64,000 nt of DNA from CAZUNO01 sp964621445 [NCBI: Candidatus Hadarchaeota archaeon] (GCA_964621445.1 CAZUNO010000002.1:1-64000); one strand, 5' to 3'; shown: positions 1 through 9,150, counted from the stretch's first letter. Translations and numbers: made by a program. The notes: generated by a model not told the origin, from the letters alone.

Positions 1-81
1 CCGGTAGGTAAACTTGAAACGAAGCCCTGACAGAGCCCATTCCCGAGCCTCTACAAATATGAACAGGGGAAATCCGCCTAT

Positions 82-324
82 ATGGAAGCTGACATGCAAA
101 CAGCGATATCACGCCTAACGGAGGCAAATGACCAGCTCAACACGGCTTCGGAGAAGATATGGAAATTAAAGGATCAGGCCCTGCTCTGGGTTTACGTCAC
201 CGAGTGGTTGGTGGTTTCCGGAGTAGGGTTGATATGTGGATTCTTTCTCTGGTCAGTGATGATAAGGCGCAAGCTCTACAAGGAGGTAACCGTGAGCAGG
301 CTCTCAAGAATACATGAAACTTGA
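82..324 (+). CDS. C-terminal fragment of a membrane-anchored GATase-like protein
   Basis: The 80 residues match the C-terminal quarter of two full-length proteins in this window (13235-14455 and 17815-19038): an amphipathic helical stretch, then LKDQALLWVYVTEWL, one transmembrane helix and a basic tail (MIRRKLYKEV). The frame is open upstream only to a TGA at 28-30, and no other frame reads into a recognisable N-terminal part in the first 80 bases. It is therefore either the end of a gene broken by a stop or frameshift, or a short stand-alone membrane anchor started at the ATG at 82. It precedes the polytopic membrane gene at 397 on the same strand. Family assignment rests on the two paralogues; function is unknown. 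Confidence 0.5.
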   Translation: MEADMQTAISRLTEANDQLNTASEKIWKLKDQALLWVYVTEWLVVSGVGLICGFFLWSVMIRRKLYKEVTVSRLSRIHET

Positions 325-362
325 TTCTGAAAAATTCGGTTACCTTTCGAATTCCTGCCACG

Positions 363-372
363 ATATTTATTA
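363..372 (+). promoter_or_regulatory. TATA-like box for the membrane gene at 397
   Basis: The A+T box atatttatta is centred about 29 bases before the ATG at 397. That is the archaeal TATA-to-start spacing expected for a leaderless or nearly leaderless transcript. Confidence 0.45.
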
Positions 373-396
373 GAAGACAAATCGCTCTAGATATTG

Positions 397-927
397 ATGA
401 GCCTTATGTCCGGCATTCCCCTACCGACATCCCTCCCCCTTCCAAGTGCATTGGTAATCATTTTTATCGGTCTCGGGATCGCCTTCCTGGGAAGAAAAGT
501 CATCAAGATCCTCGTCTTCCTGGGAGCTGGGCTCTTCGGCGGGAGCATGGTCTTTTCATTTCTGGATGGAAGGTTTGGCGGGTATATCCCGCTTATCGGG
601 GGTATCGCTGGCTTCCTTATCCTTGGCTTCCTGTCTCTCAATCTCCTTAAGTTCCTGTTCGGGATAATGACTGGGCTAGCAGGGTACTATATCCTTGTGG
701 CCATCACCGGGAATCAGGTACTTGGCATTCTGGGGGCCGTTATCATATTCGTGATCGGGCTATTTCTATTCAAATATTATCTATCCCTAGGCACCGCCTT
801 CGGAGGGGCCATGCTGGTTATGAGCGGGCTACAAGCCGCGGGACTACACAGTACGCTATCCGCCCTGGTGGCGGTCGTGGTGGGTATACTTGGTGTCTAT
901 GTCCAGATAAAGCAGCTCTGGAAATGA
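397..927 (+). CDS. polytopic membrane protein, TMEM198/DUF4203-like
   Basis: A 176-residue, very hydrophobic protein with about six to seven predicted membrane helices, rich in Gly. A short Arg/Lys/Gly-containing loop (GLGIAFLGRKVIKI) follows the first helix. The alternation of Gly-rich helices resembles DUF4203/TMEM198-type membrane proteins, but I cannot confirm this without a profile search. ATG 397 is preferred over the TTG three bases earlier because it is about 29 bases from the TATA-like box at 363-372. Its TGA stop overlaps the ATG of the next gene, so the two are probably translated from one mRNA. Role unknown. Confidence 0.65.
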   Translation: MSLMSGIPLPTSLPLPSALVIIFIGLGIAFLGRKVIKILVFLGAGLFGGSMVFSFLDGRFGGYIPLIGGIAGFLILGFLSLNLLKFLFGIMTGLAGYYILVAITGNQVLGILGAVIIFVIGLFLFKYYLSLGTAFGGAMLVMSGLQAAGLHSTLSALVAVVVGILGVYVQIKQLWK

Positions 928-1256
928 TGCTTTTCGTAGAAATCATAAATCAAGTCCAAGCTAGGAATGGGCTCGGTTCAACCATGAAAGAAGAGCGGAC
1001 AGGTATTGTGAAGATTAAGCCCGTCTACGTGAGTCTGCACGATCTAGGATCAATTACCGCCCTCCAGGGTCGCATTCTTGAGACCGAGGACGGTATCCAC
1101 TGCCGTGAAATCGTCCGCATGGCAGCTGATTTCTCCTCCAAGGCTATAAGAAGTGAGATGGTTGGATCACAGCACGTATCAATGATCATCGGTCACTTGG
1201 GAGAGGCCCTGGAAGAGGCTGCAAATTTGCTTAGCATGGAATTGAAAATGATCTAG
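924..1256 (+). CDS. small hypothetical soluble protein
   Basis: A 110-residue protein with no signal peptide or membrane segment. The start ATG overlaps the upstream stop (ATGA), favouring translational coupling. An alternative in-frame ATG lies at 984 (MKEERTG). The C-terminal half looks helical (EALEEAANLLSMELKMI). It ends 9 bases before the nitrilase-like gene, so the three genes 397-2153 look like one transcription unit. I do not recognise the family. Confidence 0.6.
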   Translation: MMLFVEIINQVQARNGLGSTMKEERTGIVKIKPVYVSLHDLGSITALQGRILETEDGIHCREIVRMAADFSSKAIRSEMVGSQHVSMIIGHLGEALEEAANLLSMELKMI

Positions 1257-1265
1257 GATGATCGT

Positions 1266-2153
1266 ATGGAGCAGGGATTCAAACTCGGTATGGGACAACT
1301 CCTGGTTGAGGGAGGCAAGGTCGACGAAAACCTGGGTAGGGCGAAATCCATGATTAGCCGTGCTGCAAATGCCGGATGTTCATTGGTCGTTTTGCCCGAA
1401 TGTCTTGATTTTGGCTGGACGCACCCATCTGCGGCGGAGAGGTGTGAGGAGATACCTGGAGATCATTCGGGAATCATTTGTTCCTCAGCCAGAAGGGAAT
1501 CCATCTACGTCGTGGCTGGGCTCACGGAAAGATGCGGATCCAAGATCTATAACTCGGCTATACTGGTCTCACCCGAGGGCGATATCCTCATTAAGCACCG
1601 GAAGATCAACGTCCTGAGTATAGCCCAGGATCTTTACTCCGTTGGGGATCGATTAATGGCCCTGGAAACCCCCCTGGGTATGCTTGGAATCAGTATATGC
1701 GCGGATAATTTCCCCGACTCACTGACTCTTGCCCACTCATTGGCCCGGATGGGCTGCAACCTGCTCCTCTCTCCCTCGGCATGGGCGGTAGATGCTGATT
1801 ACGATAACCAAAAAAAACCATACGGTGGCCTTTGGAAAACCTCGTACAAACGCCTTGCAGATCTCTATGACATGACTACGGTTGGAGTTAGCTGCGTGGG
1901 CTGGATGACGGCTGGCCCCTGGGAGGGAAGAAAATGCATCGGGTGCTCGCTTGCAGTCGGGCCAGGGGGAGATATCCTTGCCCAGGGATCCTTTGGGTCC
2001 GATTCACAGGAATTGATAACTACAAACCTCAACCCTTCGCCTCCTCCCGCTCACGGCACGGGTATAGCAAATATGTTGGAAAAGAGGGGATATAGTCCAC
2101 CCGGTCTTTTGGGGGACGATGGTTACTATATGATGCGTGGGGGAGGGAAATAA
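1266..2153 (+). CDS. carbon-nitrogen hydrolase (nitrilase superfamily)
   Basis: A 295-residue protein with the nitrilase-superfamily alpha-beta-beta-alpha sandwich and the Glu-Lys-Cys catalytic set: Glu45 in VVLPECLDFG, Lys113 in KHRKINVL and Cys145 in GISICADN. Length is normal for a single-domain cytoplasmic amidohydrolase acting on an amide or nitrile C-N bond. The residue after the catalytic Cys is Ala, as in several amidase and carbamoylase branches. Substrate cannot be read from the sequence. It lies 9 bases after the preceding small gene and probably shares its transcript. A sugar-amide or ureido substrate would suit the neighbourhood, but that is inference. Confidence 0.88.
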   Translation: MEQGFKLGMGQLLVEGGKVDENLGRAKSMISRAANAGCSLVVLPECLDFGWTHPSAAERCEEIPGDHSGIICSSARRESIYVVAGLTERCGSKIYNSAILVSPEGDILIKHRKINVLSIAQDLYSVGDRLMALETPLGMLGISICADNFPDSLTLAHSLARMGCNLLLSPSAWAVDADYDNQKKPYGGLWKTSYKRLADLYDMTTVGVSCVGWMTAGPWEGRKCIGCSLAVGPGGDILAQGSFGSDSQELITTNLNPSPPPAHGTGIANMLEKRGYSPPGLLGDDGYYMMRGGGK

Positions 2154-2197
2154 CCAAATCCTTGTTTCGGGATTCAAATGTAGGTAGATGGCGTTAG

Positions 2198-3514
2198 TTA
2201 GCCTTTGGAGTCATGGTGCCCGAGTGCCCGTCTCAAGTTTTTCATGTCCACTTCACTTACAGGTTTTCCACTCGAGGCACACCTCGCCCCGGCAGTGCCC
2301 GCTGCCTCTCCCATCGACATACAGGGTACCATTACCCTTATGGCGCTCATTGCCATCCTGTCGGCGGAAACTGAACGGCCCGCGACTAGGAGATTTGAAG
2401 GACCTTGGGCGGGAACCATAACCCTATAGGGAATTCTGATCATTTTGAAACCCTTATCTATTACCACATTTTTTGAATCATCCCGGCTCGAAGCATGGAG
2501 ATCAAAACCATATGTACAGTAAGCTATGGTGTCCGGGAATTCCTTTTCCTTTCTACAATCCTCCTCGGTGAGGGTATAGAGACCCTCAATTCTCCGGCTT
2601 TCCCTTACCCCCATCTGGCACGCAATCCGGGAGATATACGCATCCTTGAATCCCGGTATATGAGGTTTCATTACCTTTTCGAAAAGCAGGTGGATCTTCT
2701 CCCTAGCCTCTATCTCGGCCCAGGTCAAGGACTCCGCATCCAGCGGGTTTTTGTCCAGTATCATCTGAACCCAGTTGAATATGATCTCCCCTGGGCGAGT
2801 AGGATTGACCATGAAGGGCATGAATCGTTCCTCGTTCAGGAAAGTGGTCTCCCTTATCTGTTCCGGAATTTTCAATCCCGACTCCTGGACGAAATCAGGC
2901 CACCTAGATTTTATGGCGGACAGGACGGCCTCCGCGTCCACATTGGCAACCGAAAAAAGCAGGGACATTCCCATGGTCTTACCGTCCTCCCTACCGTATC
3001 TAAAGGGAATCTTGCTCTGGGCAGCGAGGTCGGCATCACCGGTACAATCGATGAACATCTTGCCACGGATGCTCTTCTCCCCTCCCTTACCCATAACCTG
3101 GGTCGACTCGATATTTCCCCCGGATCGCCTTGCCCCTTTTACCCATGAATGTAGCAGGAGGGACGCCCCCGACTCCAATAGCATCCTCTGGTAGAGGATC
3201 TTTACTCCCTCTGGGTCTATGGCCAGCCAGTGATCTTTTGCAGGATCATCCTTTGTATAACCAGAGTTAATTGCCCTCCTAGCAAATTCATCTGCTAATC
3301 CAAATATACTCTGGCCGGATTCATCCTTATAGGTTAGGAAGGGCAGGCCGGTTGAAGCCATTCCCCCCACGTTTCCGTATCTTTCCACTAACAGGGTCTT
3401 TGCACCTGCTCTTGCAGCACTAACGGCGGCGGCGAAGCCGGCAGGTCCGCCCCCACACACAATTACATCAAAAACCTGATCATATACCGACATTGTATCA
3501 CACTTGGTATCCAT
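2198..3514 (-). CDS. FAD-dependent oxidoreductase (FAD_oxidored/pfam12831-like)
   Basis: A 438-residue flavoprotein. The N-terminus has the Rossmann dinucleotide motif (DVIVCGGGPAGFAAAVSAAR), followed by an acidic strand end (LLVERYGNVGGMASTG), the usual GGM signature of pfam12831 proteins. A central GKMFIDCTGDADLAAQ motif and a C-terminal LLVAGRSVSAD/AMSAIRVM segment complete the FAD site. These enzymes often sit in polysaccharide or sugar-acid catabolic loci, but the substrate here is unknown. ATG 3514 is chosen over TTG 3523 because a TATA-like box lies 24 bases upstream of it. It converges with the nitrilase gene. Confidence 0.85.
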   Translation of the reverse strand: MDTKCDTMSVYDQVFDVIVCGGGPAGFAAAVSAARAGAKTLLVERYGNVGGMASTGLPFLTYKDESGQSIFGLADEFARRAINSGYTKDDPAKDHWLAIDPEGVKILYQRMLLESGASLLLHSWVKGARRSGGNIESTQVMGKGGEKSIRGKMFIDCTGDADLAAQSKIPFRYGREDGKTMGMSLLFSVANVDAEAVLSAIKSRWPDFVQESGLKIPEQIRETTFLNEERFMPFMVNPTRPGEIIFNWVQMILDKNPLDAESLTWAEIEAREKIHLLFEKVMKPHIPGFKDAYISRIACQMGVRESRRIEGLYTLTEEDCRKEKEFPDTIAYCTYGFDLHASSRDDSKNVVIDKGFKMIRIPYRVMVPAQGPSNLLVAGRSVSADRMAMSAIRVMVPCMSMGEAAGTAGARCASSGKPVSEVDMKNLRRALGHHDSKG

Positions 3515-3533
3515 GCTTATCAAGATAACGTAC

Positions 3534-3541
3534 TTTATATC
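3534..3541 (-). promoter_or_regulatory. TATA-like box for the FAD oxidoreductase
   Basis: On the minus strand this reads GATATAAA, centred about 24 bases before the ATG at 3514, consistent with a leaderless mRNA. Confidence 0.45.
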
Positions 3542-3579
3542 TAGCTCGGGTTATACGAATCATAGGCCCGGTCCTATTA

Positions 3580-4284
3580 TTAAACTTGAATAAGCAACGC
3601 CGAATCATCCGTCATCCATTCTGGCTTCTCCCCAATCCTCCAACCGGACCCCGTGGTCTCGCAGTATGCATAATGAACGCCATTTTTGGTATAATATGTC
3701 AGAGGGTAATCCTTTGGCCAGTCGGAAATTACGCTTTCATCTATCCTAACTCCTGCCGCCATATGTTGTGACTCATCGAACTTCAGCAGAACAACCCCGT
3801 ATCCCATCTCAGAAATGATGGAAACAAACAATATGGCCGTGTCCTCGCAATCACCCTTTCCATCAAACATGGTTTCTATGGGGTACCTCGGGTACTCATC
3901 ATACCCACCGTCCTCATCCTCCGCGTATTCTAAACTTTGAACGAGGCTGAGTACGAAATCTATCTTCCCACTCCAATCACACTCCGCTTCGGCTCCCGAT
4001 AGCTTCGAGGAGAGCTCTCGGATATACTCGTCATCTCCATCATCGGTTGCATACACATGATACCCACAATCCCTTGGTCTGCTCCTGTATTCCTGGTAAA
4101 GTTCCAATGGGATGCTTACGTTCCATGCATAGGATTGGCCATTGAAATCCCATCTAAAATTCTTAACCAGCTTTCCTCCCTCCGCACTCTCTAGGAATTG
4201 GATCTCCGGTCCGAAGTCGCAACCGAGGAGAAATACCCCTGCCAGGACCGCTGCTGCTATGACTAGGTAATGCCCACCCTCCAC
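3580..4284 (-). CDS. lipoprotein with transglutaminase-like domain
   Basis: A 234-residue protein beginning with a hydrophobic leader and a lipobox-like FLLGC, so it is probably lipid-anchored on the outer face of the membrane. The central GKGDCEDTAILFVSIISEMG segment is the Cys region of the transglutaminase-like fold, with a His in SQHMAAGVRI. A tryptophan-rich end (GSGWRIGEKPEWM) resembles the closing strand of that fold. Such domains in prokaryotes act as cysteine peptidases or amidases, or in cross-linking. The substrate is unknown. The start is GTG at 4284, with no strong ribosome binding site. It is transcribed away from the radical SAM gene at 4458. Confidence 0.72.
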   Translation of the reverse strand: MEGGHYLVIAAAVLAGVFLLGCDFGPEIQFLESAEGGKLVKNFRWDFNGQSYAWNVSIPLELYQEYRSRPRDCGYHVYATDDGDDEYIRELSSKLSGAEAECDWSGKIDFVLSLVQSLEYAEDEDGGYDEYPRYPIETMFDGKGDCEDTAILFVSIISEMGYGVVLLKFDESQHMAAGVRIDESVISDWPKDYPLTYYTKNGVHYAYCETTGSGWRIGEKPEWMTDDSALLIQV

Positions 4285-4457
4285 ATTATGACGGGGCGAT
4301 AACCCCTAAAAAGATGAACTTGCTGATTCCATCTAGAAATTGTTACTAACGCAATACTCCTTCTCCTTTTCGCAACCAGTGTACCCTGAAGGAAAGGCCA
4401 AATGTATTAATAGCACGTAATATTCAGAAGTAACACTTGGCCTATGAGGAGAACGGT

Positions 4458-5726
4458 ATGATTACCGAGAAGAGCTGTACCATGATGAGAAAATCCTTTC
4501 AGAATACCAGATACAAATATGCCCAAATTCCAAGGGCAAAATTCGGTTCCTCTAGCTTTGGAATATACGTTCACGTCCCCTTCTGCTTCAGCAAATGCAA
4601 TTTCTGCCCCTTCTATAAGGAGATATACAACGAAAAAGCCAAGAATCTCTATCTTGAGGCCATCCATAAGGAGCTCCGGGAAACCCGGATGTCGGGCAGT
4701 ACAAGCTGGGTCTATTTCGGAGGAGGCACCCCCAACACCCTGAAGGCCTCTGAGCTAGGGAGGATACTTGGGGCAATCCGCGAGCAGGTCGAAGTGAATG
4801 CGGCAGGAGTGGAATTATTGCCCGCCAAAATTGATCAGCGGTTCCTATCCGGACTTCAAGAGCGCGGTTTCAATAGGATAAGCGTGGGGATTGAAAGCTT
4901 CTCCAAGAAGGTATTATCCAAGACGGGAAGACAGCTCAAGGAAGCAGAGCACACCAGGAAAATGATCGAAAAAGCTAAGGACCTAGGCCTCTCGGTTAAC
5001 GCCGACATGATGGTCGGTCTCCCGGGCCAGGATTCCCATATCTTCCTGCAGGACGTGGCACAAATCGCCGAGATATCCCCAAACCAGGTCACCATTTACC
5101 CCTATATGACCATTAGGGGAACCAGGGCAAATCCAAGCATGTCCACTGACCATCAAATTGATCTAATAGAGAGGGCCGGCCATGTTCTTAGCGGTCAGGG
5201 GTATGACCGGAAGGCAGTATGGACCTTTGCCCTGACCGATAATATCTATGATTCCTCCAGGGATGAGTTAACGGAGGAATACGCTGGGTTTGGACCGGCG
5301 GCATTTTCCACCTATGGGTCCTGGAAAGTCGTCAACCCGGAACTCTGGGCATATCTTGACAACGCATCCAAAGAGCAGTGGAAGGGGTTTGTTGCTCGAA
5401 ATTCTCGAGAAAGCTCCCACTGGAGGAGATTCGCCCGGATGATATACGACCTTAATTTTGAAAACTCCGATAGTTTCCCACTCAAGATCAGGCTCTTCAT
5501 CGGTCTGCTCAGGGCCTTCGGTTACGGTAGGAATGGACGGCTAACGGAAAAGGGAGTCAAGTTTGCCCACAAGGTATCCAAAACAGTTGTGGAGTCACTC
5601 CCATTTCCGGTACAGAACCCTGATTGCGTGGTCAACCACGACTCTTACCTTGAGCAGAGGGCAGGTCCATCCAAGATCTCCGAGATCCAGAATGAACCAA
5701 TTAAAGTTCCGGCATGGGATTCCTGA
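4458..5726 (+). CDS. radical SAM protein, HemN/coproporphyrinogen oxidase-like
   Basis: A 422-residue radical SAM enzyme. The CxxxCxxC cluster motif is C-FSK-C-NF-C near residue 45, preceded by GIYVHVPF as in HemN/HemW proteins. YFGGGTPNTL, GVELLPAKID and RISVGIESF follow in HemN order, with VNADMMVGLPGQ later. It lacks clear evidence for true oxygen-independent coproporphyrinogen oxidase activity and may be a HemW-like or unrelated radical SAM enzyme. ATG 4458 is chosen because GAGGAG lies 6 bases upstream. The TTG at 4437 is an upstream alternative. A T-rich tract follows the stop. Confidence 0.85.
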   Translation: MITEKSCTMMRKSFQNTRYKYAQIPRAKFGSSSFGIYVHVPFCFSKCNFCPFYKEIYNEKAKNLYLEAIHKELRETRMSGSTSWVYFGGGTPNTLKASELGRILGAIREQVEVNAAGVELLPAKIDQRFLSGLQERGFNRISVGIESFSKKVLSKTGRQLKEAEHTRKMIEKAKDLGLSVNADMMVGLPGQDSHIFLQDVAQIAEISPNQVTIYPYMTIRGTRANPSMSTDHQIDLIERAGHVLSGQGYDRKAVWTFALTDNIYDSSRDELTEEYAGFGPAAFSTYGSWKVVNPELWAYLDNASKEQWKGFVARNSRESSHWRRFARMIYDLNFENSDSFPLKIRLFIGLLRAFGYGRNGRLTEKGVKFAHKVSKTVVESLPFPVQNPDCVVNHDSYLEQRAGPSKISEIQNEPIKVPAWDS

Positions 5727-5739
5727 GGACCGGAGGATC

Positions 5740-5746
5740 TTTTTTT
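5740..5746 (+). terminator. T-tract terminator after the radical SAM gene
   Basis: A run of seven T follows a G+C-rich stretch 14 bases after the stop codon, typical of archaeal U-tract termination. A second T-run lies near 5791. Confidence 0.4.
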
Positions 5747-5833
5747 GCCTGAATCTCTTCGCCGAGCTCGGGAATTCCAGAAATAGTCACCTTTTTTACA
5801 TCGGGTCCCCGCTATTTACGAGGAGATACAAAA

Positions 5834-6046
5834 TTGGTGGCCGGTTTCCAGATATTGGCAGGTATAATCTCGGCTTCGCTTCTTTTCATAGGACTATGGC
5901 AAATCGAGATGATGTGGTTGCACAAATCCTGGGAATTCCAGAGATTTGTCCTGCCTTTCGGAAAGGAGGTCCCTTGGTGGTTCGCCAGGGACCTATGGTA
6001 CGCCTTCATCATATCCGGGTACGTGGTACTCATACTGGCCATGTGA
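5834..6046 (+). CDS. small two-helix membrane protein
   Basis: A 70-residue protein with two hydrophobic segments (AGIISASLLFIGLW and FIISGYVVLILAM) separated by an aromatic, charged loop. The start is TTG 5834 or GTG 5837, both preceded by a GAGGAGA ribosome-binding-like stretch near 5820. It lies between the radical SAM gene and the first sulfatase. Other longer frames here have no recognisable protein character. Function unknown. Confidence 0.45.
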   Translation: MVAGFQILAGIISASLLFIGLWQIEMMWLHKSWEFQRFVLPFGKEVPWWFARDLWYAFIISGYVVLILAM

Positions 6047-6142
6047 TTTTCTGGTCCTTCAGCTCCGGAACCATTAAATATCGCTATATGGCACTAGACA
6101 TTTATTCGCTCAAGTCAAGACCCACCATAGAGGTCCAGTGAA

Positions 6143-7495
6143 ATGAAAAAGAGGGACGCAAAGCCCAATATAATATTCATACTCTCAGATCAGCAAAGGT
6201 GGGACACCCTCTCCTGCTACCGGAAACCGATTTACCCAGGCCTCACTCCCAACCTAGATCGGATGGCAAAGGAGGGAATACGTTTTGAAAATGCCTTCAC
6301 CCCGCAACCGGTCTGTGGTCCAGCTCGATCCTGCATCCAGACCGGAAAATGGGTAACTCAAACCGGCTGTTTCACGAATGGAATTGCCCTTCCCACCGAC
6401 CAGAAGACTATAGCTCACTACCTTTCCGAATCCGGATATAGCGTTGGATATATAGGTAAATGGCATCTCGCTTCAAACCGAAGGAAGGGCATAAATTTCC
6501 GGGATAAACCCGTGCCTCCCGAACGCAGAGGTGGTTATACCGATTACTGGTTGGCCTCTGATGTGCTTGAATTCACCTCCCATTCCTATGATGGCCACAT
6601 GTATAACGGGGACATGGAAAGAGTGGAATTCCCCGAAGATCGTTACCGTGCTGACTGCCTAACGGATTTCTGCCTAGAGGCGATAGAGGAAATAGGGACC
6701 CAAAAGCCTTTCTTCCTTTTCCTTTCCTTTATTGAGCCTCACCAGCAGAATGACCACAAACAATTCGAGGGACCAGCTGGCTCTCGTGAACGTTTCAAGG
6801 ACTTTAACACACCTGGTGATCTAGAAGGTAGAGAGGGTGATTGGGAAACCGAACTCCCGGATTATCTCGGCGCAGTCAATAGCCTGGATAAGAACCTGGG
6901 ACGTATTCGTACTAGACTCCAGGAACTGGGACAGTCCGAAAAAACTCTTCTAATATATACAAGCGACCACGGATGCCACTTTAGGACCCGTAACTCCGAA
7001 TACAAGAGATCCTGTCACGAATCCGCTATCCGCATTCCAATGGTAATATATGGCCCGGGTTTCAGGGGAGGACGTATCATAGAGGACCTAGTCAGCCTCG
7101 TCGATCTTCCCTCAACCGTACTTGAATCCGCAGGTCTAGAAGCTCCGGATTACATGGTAGGACGATCTCTTCAGGATATAGTTGTTAACCGCCCAGTAAA
7201 CTGGCGGAGCGAAGTTTTCACTCAGATAAGCGAGACCCATGTTGGCAGGGCATTAAGGACGGAGAGGTGGAAATATTCAATCAGAGCGCCGGACAAGGAT
7301 GGAGGTCTGGATATGGCCAGCAAAATCTACAGGGAGGACTTTCTATACGACTTGCAGAACGATCCAAATGAAAACAACAACCTAGTTGATGACCCCGAAT
7401 ACGGACACATAAGGTCCAGCCTGGCCTCAGTTCTCGCCAGGCGCATGGTCCAAGCCGGAGAACAGGAACCGATAATTCAGGAAAAGAAGAGGTAA
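6143..7495 (+). CDS. sulfatase (Cys-type, formylglycine motif)
   Basis: A 450-residue sulfatase-superfamily protein. The N-terminal PNIIFILSDQQRWDTL provides the metal-binding Asp. The maturation motif C-G-P-A-R begins at Cys58, followed by SCIQTGK. GYIGKWHLAS and YTSDHGCHFR supply further metal and substrate residues. The Cys must be converted to formylglycine for activity. No maturing enzyme is visible in the window. No signal peptide is seen, so it is probably cytosolic and acts on imported sulfated sugars. GAGGTCC lies just before the ATG. The next gene (7501) is convergent. Confidence 0.9.
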   Translation: MKKRDAKPNIIFILSDQQRWDTLSCYRKPIYPGLTPNLDRMAKEGIRFENAFTPQPVCGPARSCIQTGKWVTQTGCFTNGIALPTDQKTIAHYLSESGYSVGYIGKWHLASNRRKGINFRDKPVPPERRGGYTDYWLASDVLEFTSHSYDGHMYNGDMERVEFPEDRYRADCLTDFCLEAIEEIGTQKPFFLFLSFIEPHQQNDHKQFEGPAGSRERFKDFNTPGDLEGREGDWETELPDYLGAVNSLDKNLGRIRTRLQELGQSEKTLLIYTSDHGCHFRTRNSEYKRSCHESAIRIPMVIYGPGFRGGRIIEDLVSLVDLPSTVLESAGLEAPDYMVGRSLQDIVVNRPVNWRSEVFTQISETHVGRALRTERWKYSIRAPDKDGGLDMASKIYREDFLYDLQNDPNENNNLVDDPEYGHIRSSLASVLARRMVQAGEQEPIIQEKKR

Positions 7496-7500
7496 TTCAC

Positions 7501-9150
7501 TCAGTCGCGGCCATATTTTCCCGAGCATAAGAAGGAACCGGCTATCTTGATCAGGCCGGCAAGAATTATCATATAGCATCCCTTTCCCAGTCCCCATTCC
7601 AATCTGGCCTCACCGATCTCGCTAATCGTGCCCGTATACTGGCCTCCAACCGGATTCGAGGAAACGGAATCTATCATGTCCCTCACGGGGCCGGGTGCAC
7701 TCCCTCCCATGATTGACTCAACCTGGGCCGACACAAAGGGCCCAAGAGCCAGGATCAGGATGATTATGGGGATCAGAGGGAGTAGAATATTGATAATACC
7801 GCTCCAAAGGTACCGGTTTCTAAGTTCCGCCTCGCTTCTGGCTTTGAGAGAGTCCAGAACCAGGAAAACCATGGATGAACCCAGGAATAGGCCGAAGGGA
7901 ATCTCCAAATTGAACATGCTTACCAATCCCCTATTGCTTTGCGGGTCATTCAACTGGAGTCCCTGATCTCCGCTAAAAGACATGATGGGAACCTCACCCT
8001 GAGTCTGATAGGGTCCATCAGGCACCTCAAGTCTCACGAAGTACCAGGGCTGCCAGATTGCCAAAACGGCAAGGAAAGCCCCTGCAACGGCCAGCACCGT
8101 TCCCAAGCCCAGCCCTCTGAAAGCATTTCTGCTAAACACGGCCCGCCCCAGCCCAAAGAACTTCCACATGCCACCGATTACGAGATAGATACCAAAGAAT
8201 ATCACGAAATTTTTAACTAACCAACTGAGCCACAGCCAATTTGTATTCAGGGACTTTGATTCAACCTGCCATAGATTTGGATTCTCCCACTTCTGGGAGT
8301 TGCTTCCATGTCCAGGGCCGTTGGGCCCTCTCCTACCCCTTAACTTATCTTCCGCTTCTCCCCATTCTCCCCACCTGCCCGAAAAGAGTAGCCATTCCTG
8401 GCCAGGTTCATGCTGATCCATCTCTCCCAGAAGAACCAGGTTGTAGCTATCAGGTCCGAATACTGGTCCGCTTTTTGATACCTCATCGTTCTGGAATCCC
8501 AAAACTCCCTGATATGACCTAAAGTAGTTAGCGTGAGAGCCTCTTGCAACGTAGACAATTGGGTGTTCATCACGTAGTAGCACCTCCTCCCACTCGGCCG
8601 ACTGGCCGGAAAGGTGCTGAGAATATCCCGCCGTTACAGGTTCTCCATTCCTAATCTGAAACTGGATCATCTCCCAGTCTCCCTCATGACTATTCAGATT
8701 CCCGTCATTGAAGGGATAGTAAAACCAGTACTGAACCACCACCTGGGAAGAATCCCCGGTCACCCTGGCATATATGGTGGGAATAATTTCATCGCTCACC
8801 TCTTCGAAATAGGTCCTCACTCCATTGTCGTCTATAGAGCCATGGGTATCATCTAGGAAATAGCGGGAATCCGTATCGTCATAGTTGGAAAGAGCCAAAG
8901 CGGATGGGTCCTGTAATACCGTTTCATATTCTCCATTCTTGACCCTTTTTAGCACGGAGTTGTTGAAGGCGTAAGTTACGGAAACCGGGAAAAAAACCTC
9001 ACCATCATCCATTTGAAGAAATGGGCTAAATTCTCGGGCCAGTGAGGATTCCAAGTCATCCGATATGCCATCCCCATCGGAATCGATGGCCCCAATGATA
9101 GGGAGGGATATAATGAGGAAAATGAATGTCGCAATAGAAGCCAGACGCAT
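7501..9150 (-). CDS. secreted/membrane protein with Vps62-like domain
   Basis: A 549-residue protein. It has a signal peptide, a calcium-loop-like DSDGDGISDDLE, then a Vps62/DUF946-like domain at about residues 30-265 (QYWFYYPFNDG, HEGDWEMIQF, YVARGSHANYF). Four hydrophobic segments in the C-terminal half include FGIYLVIGGMWKFFGLG, VAGAFLAVLAIW and LLPLIPIIILILALG. The N-terminal domain should be exposed outside the cell. The function of Vps62-like domains in prokaryotes is not established. ATG 9150 is preferred to GTG 9162 because a TATA-like box lies about 28 bases upstream. Confidence 0.7.
   Translation of the reverse strand: MRLASIATFIFLIISLPIIGAIDSDGDGISDDLESSLAREFSPFLQMDDGEVFFPVSVTYAFNNSVLKRVKNGEYETVLQDPSALALSNYDDTDSRYFLDDTHGSIDDNGVRTYFEEVSDEIIPTIYARVTGDSSQVVVQYWFYYPFNDGNLNSHEGDWEMIQFQIRNGEPVTAGYSQHLSGQSAEWEEVLLRDEHPIVYVARGSHANYFRSYQGVLGFQNDEVSKSGPVFGPDSYNLVLLGEMDQHEPGQEWLLFSGRWGEWGEAEDKLRGRRGPNGPGHGSNSQKWENPNLWQVESKSLNTNWLWLSWLVKNFVIFFGIYLVIGGMWKFFGLGRAVFSRNAFRGLGLGTVLAVAGAFLAVLAIWQPWYFVRLEVPDGPYQTQGEVPIMSFSGDQGLQLNDPQSNRGLVSMFNLEIPFGLFLGSSMVFLVLDSLKARSEAELRNRYLWSGIINILLPLIPIIILILALGPFVSAQVESIMGGSAPGPVRDMIDSVSSNPVGGQYTGTISEIGEARLEWGLGKGCYMIILAGLIKIAGSFLCSGKYGRD

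Noticed and set aside
2495-3148. Plus-strand frame of 217 codons
   Set aside because: It lies antisense to the well-supported FAD oxidoreductase and has no recognisable motif.
5563-6141. Long plus-strand open frame of 192 codons
   Set aside because: It overlaps the radical SAM gene and a hydrophobic small protein in another frame. Its residues are basic and Arg/Pro-rich without protein-like pattern.
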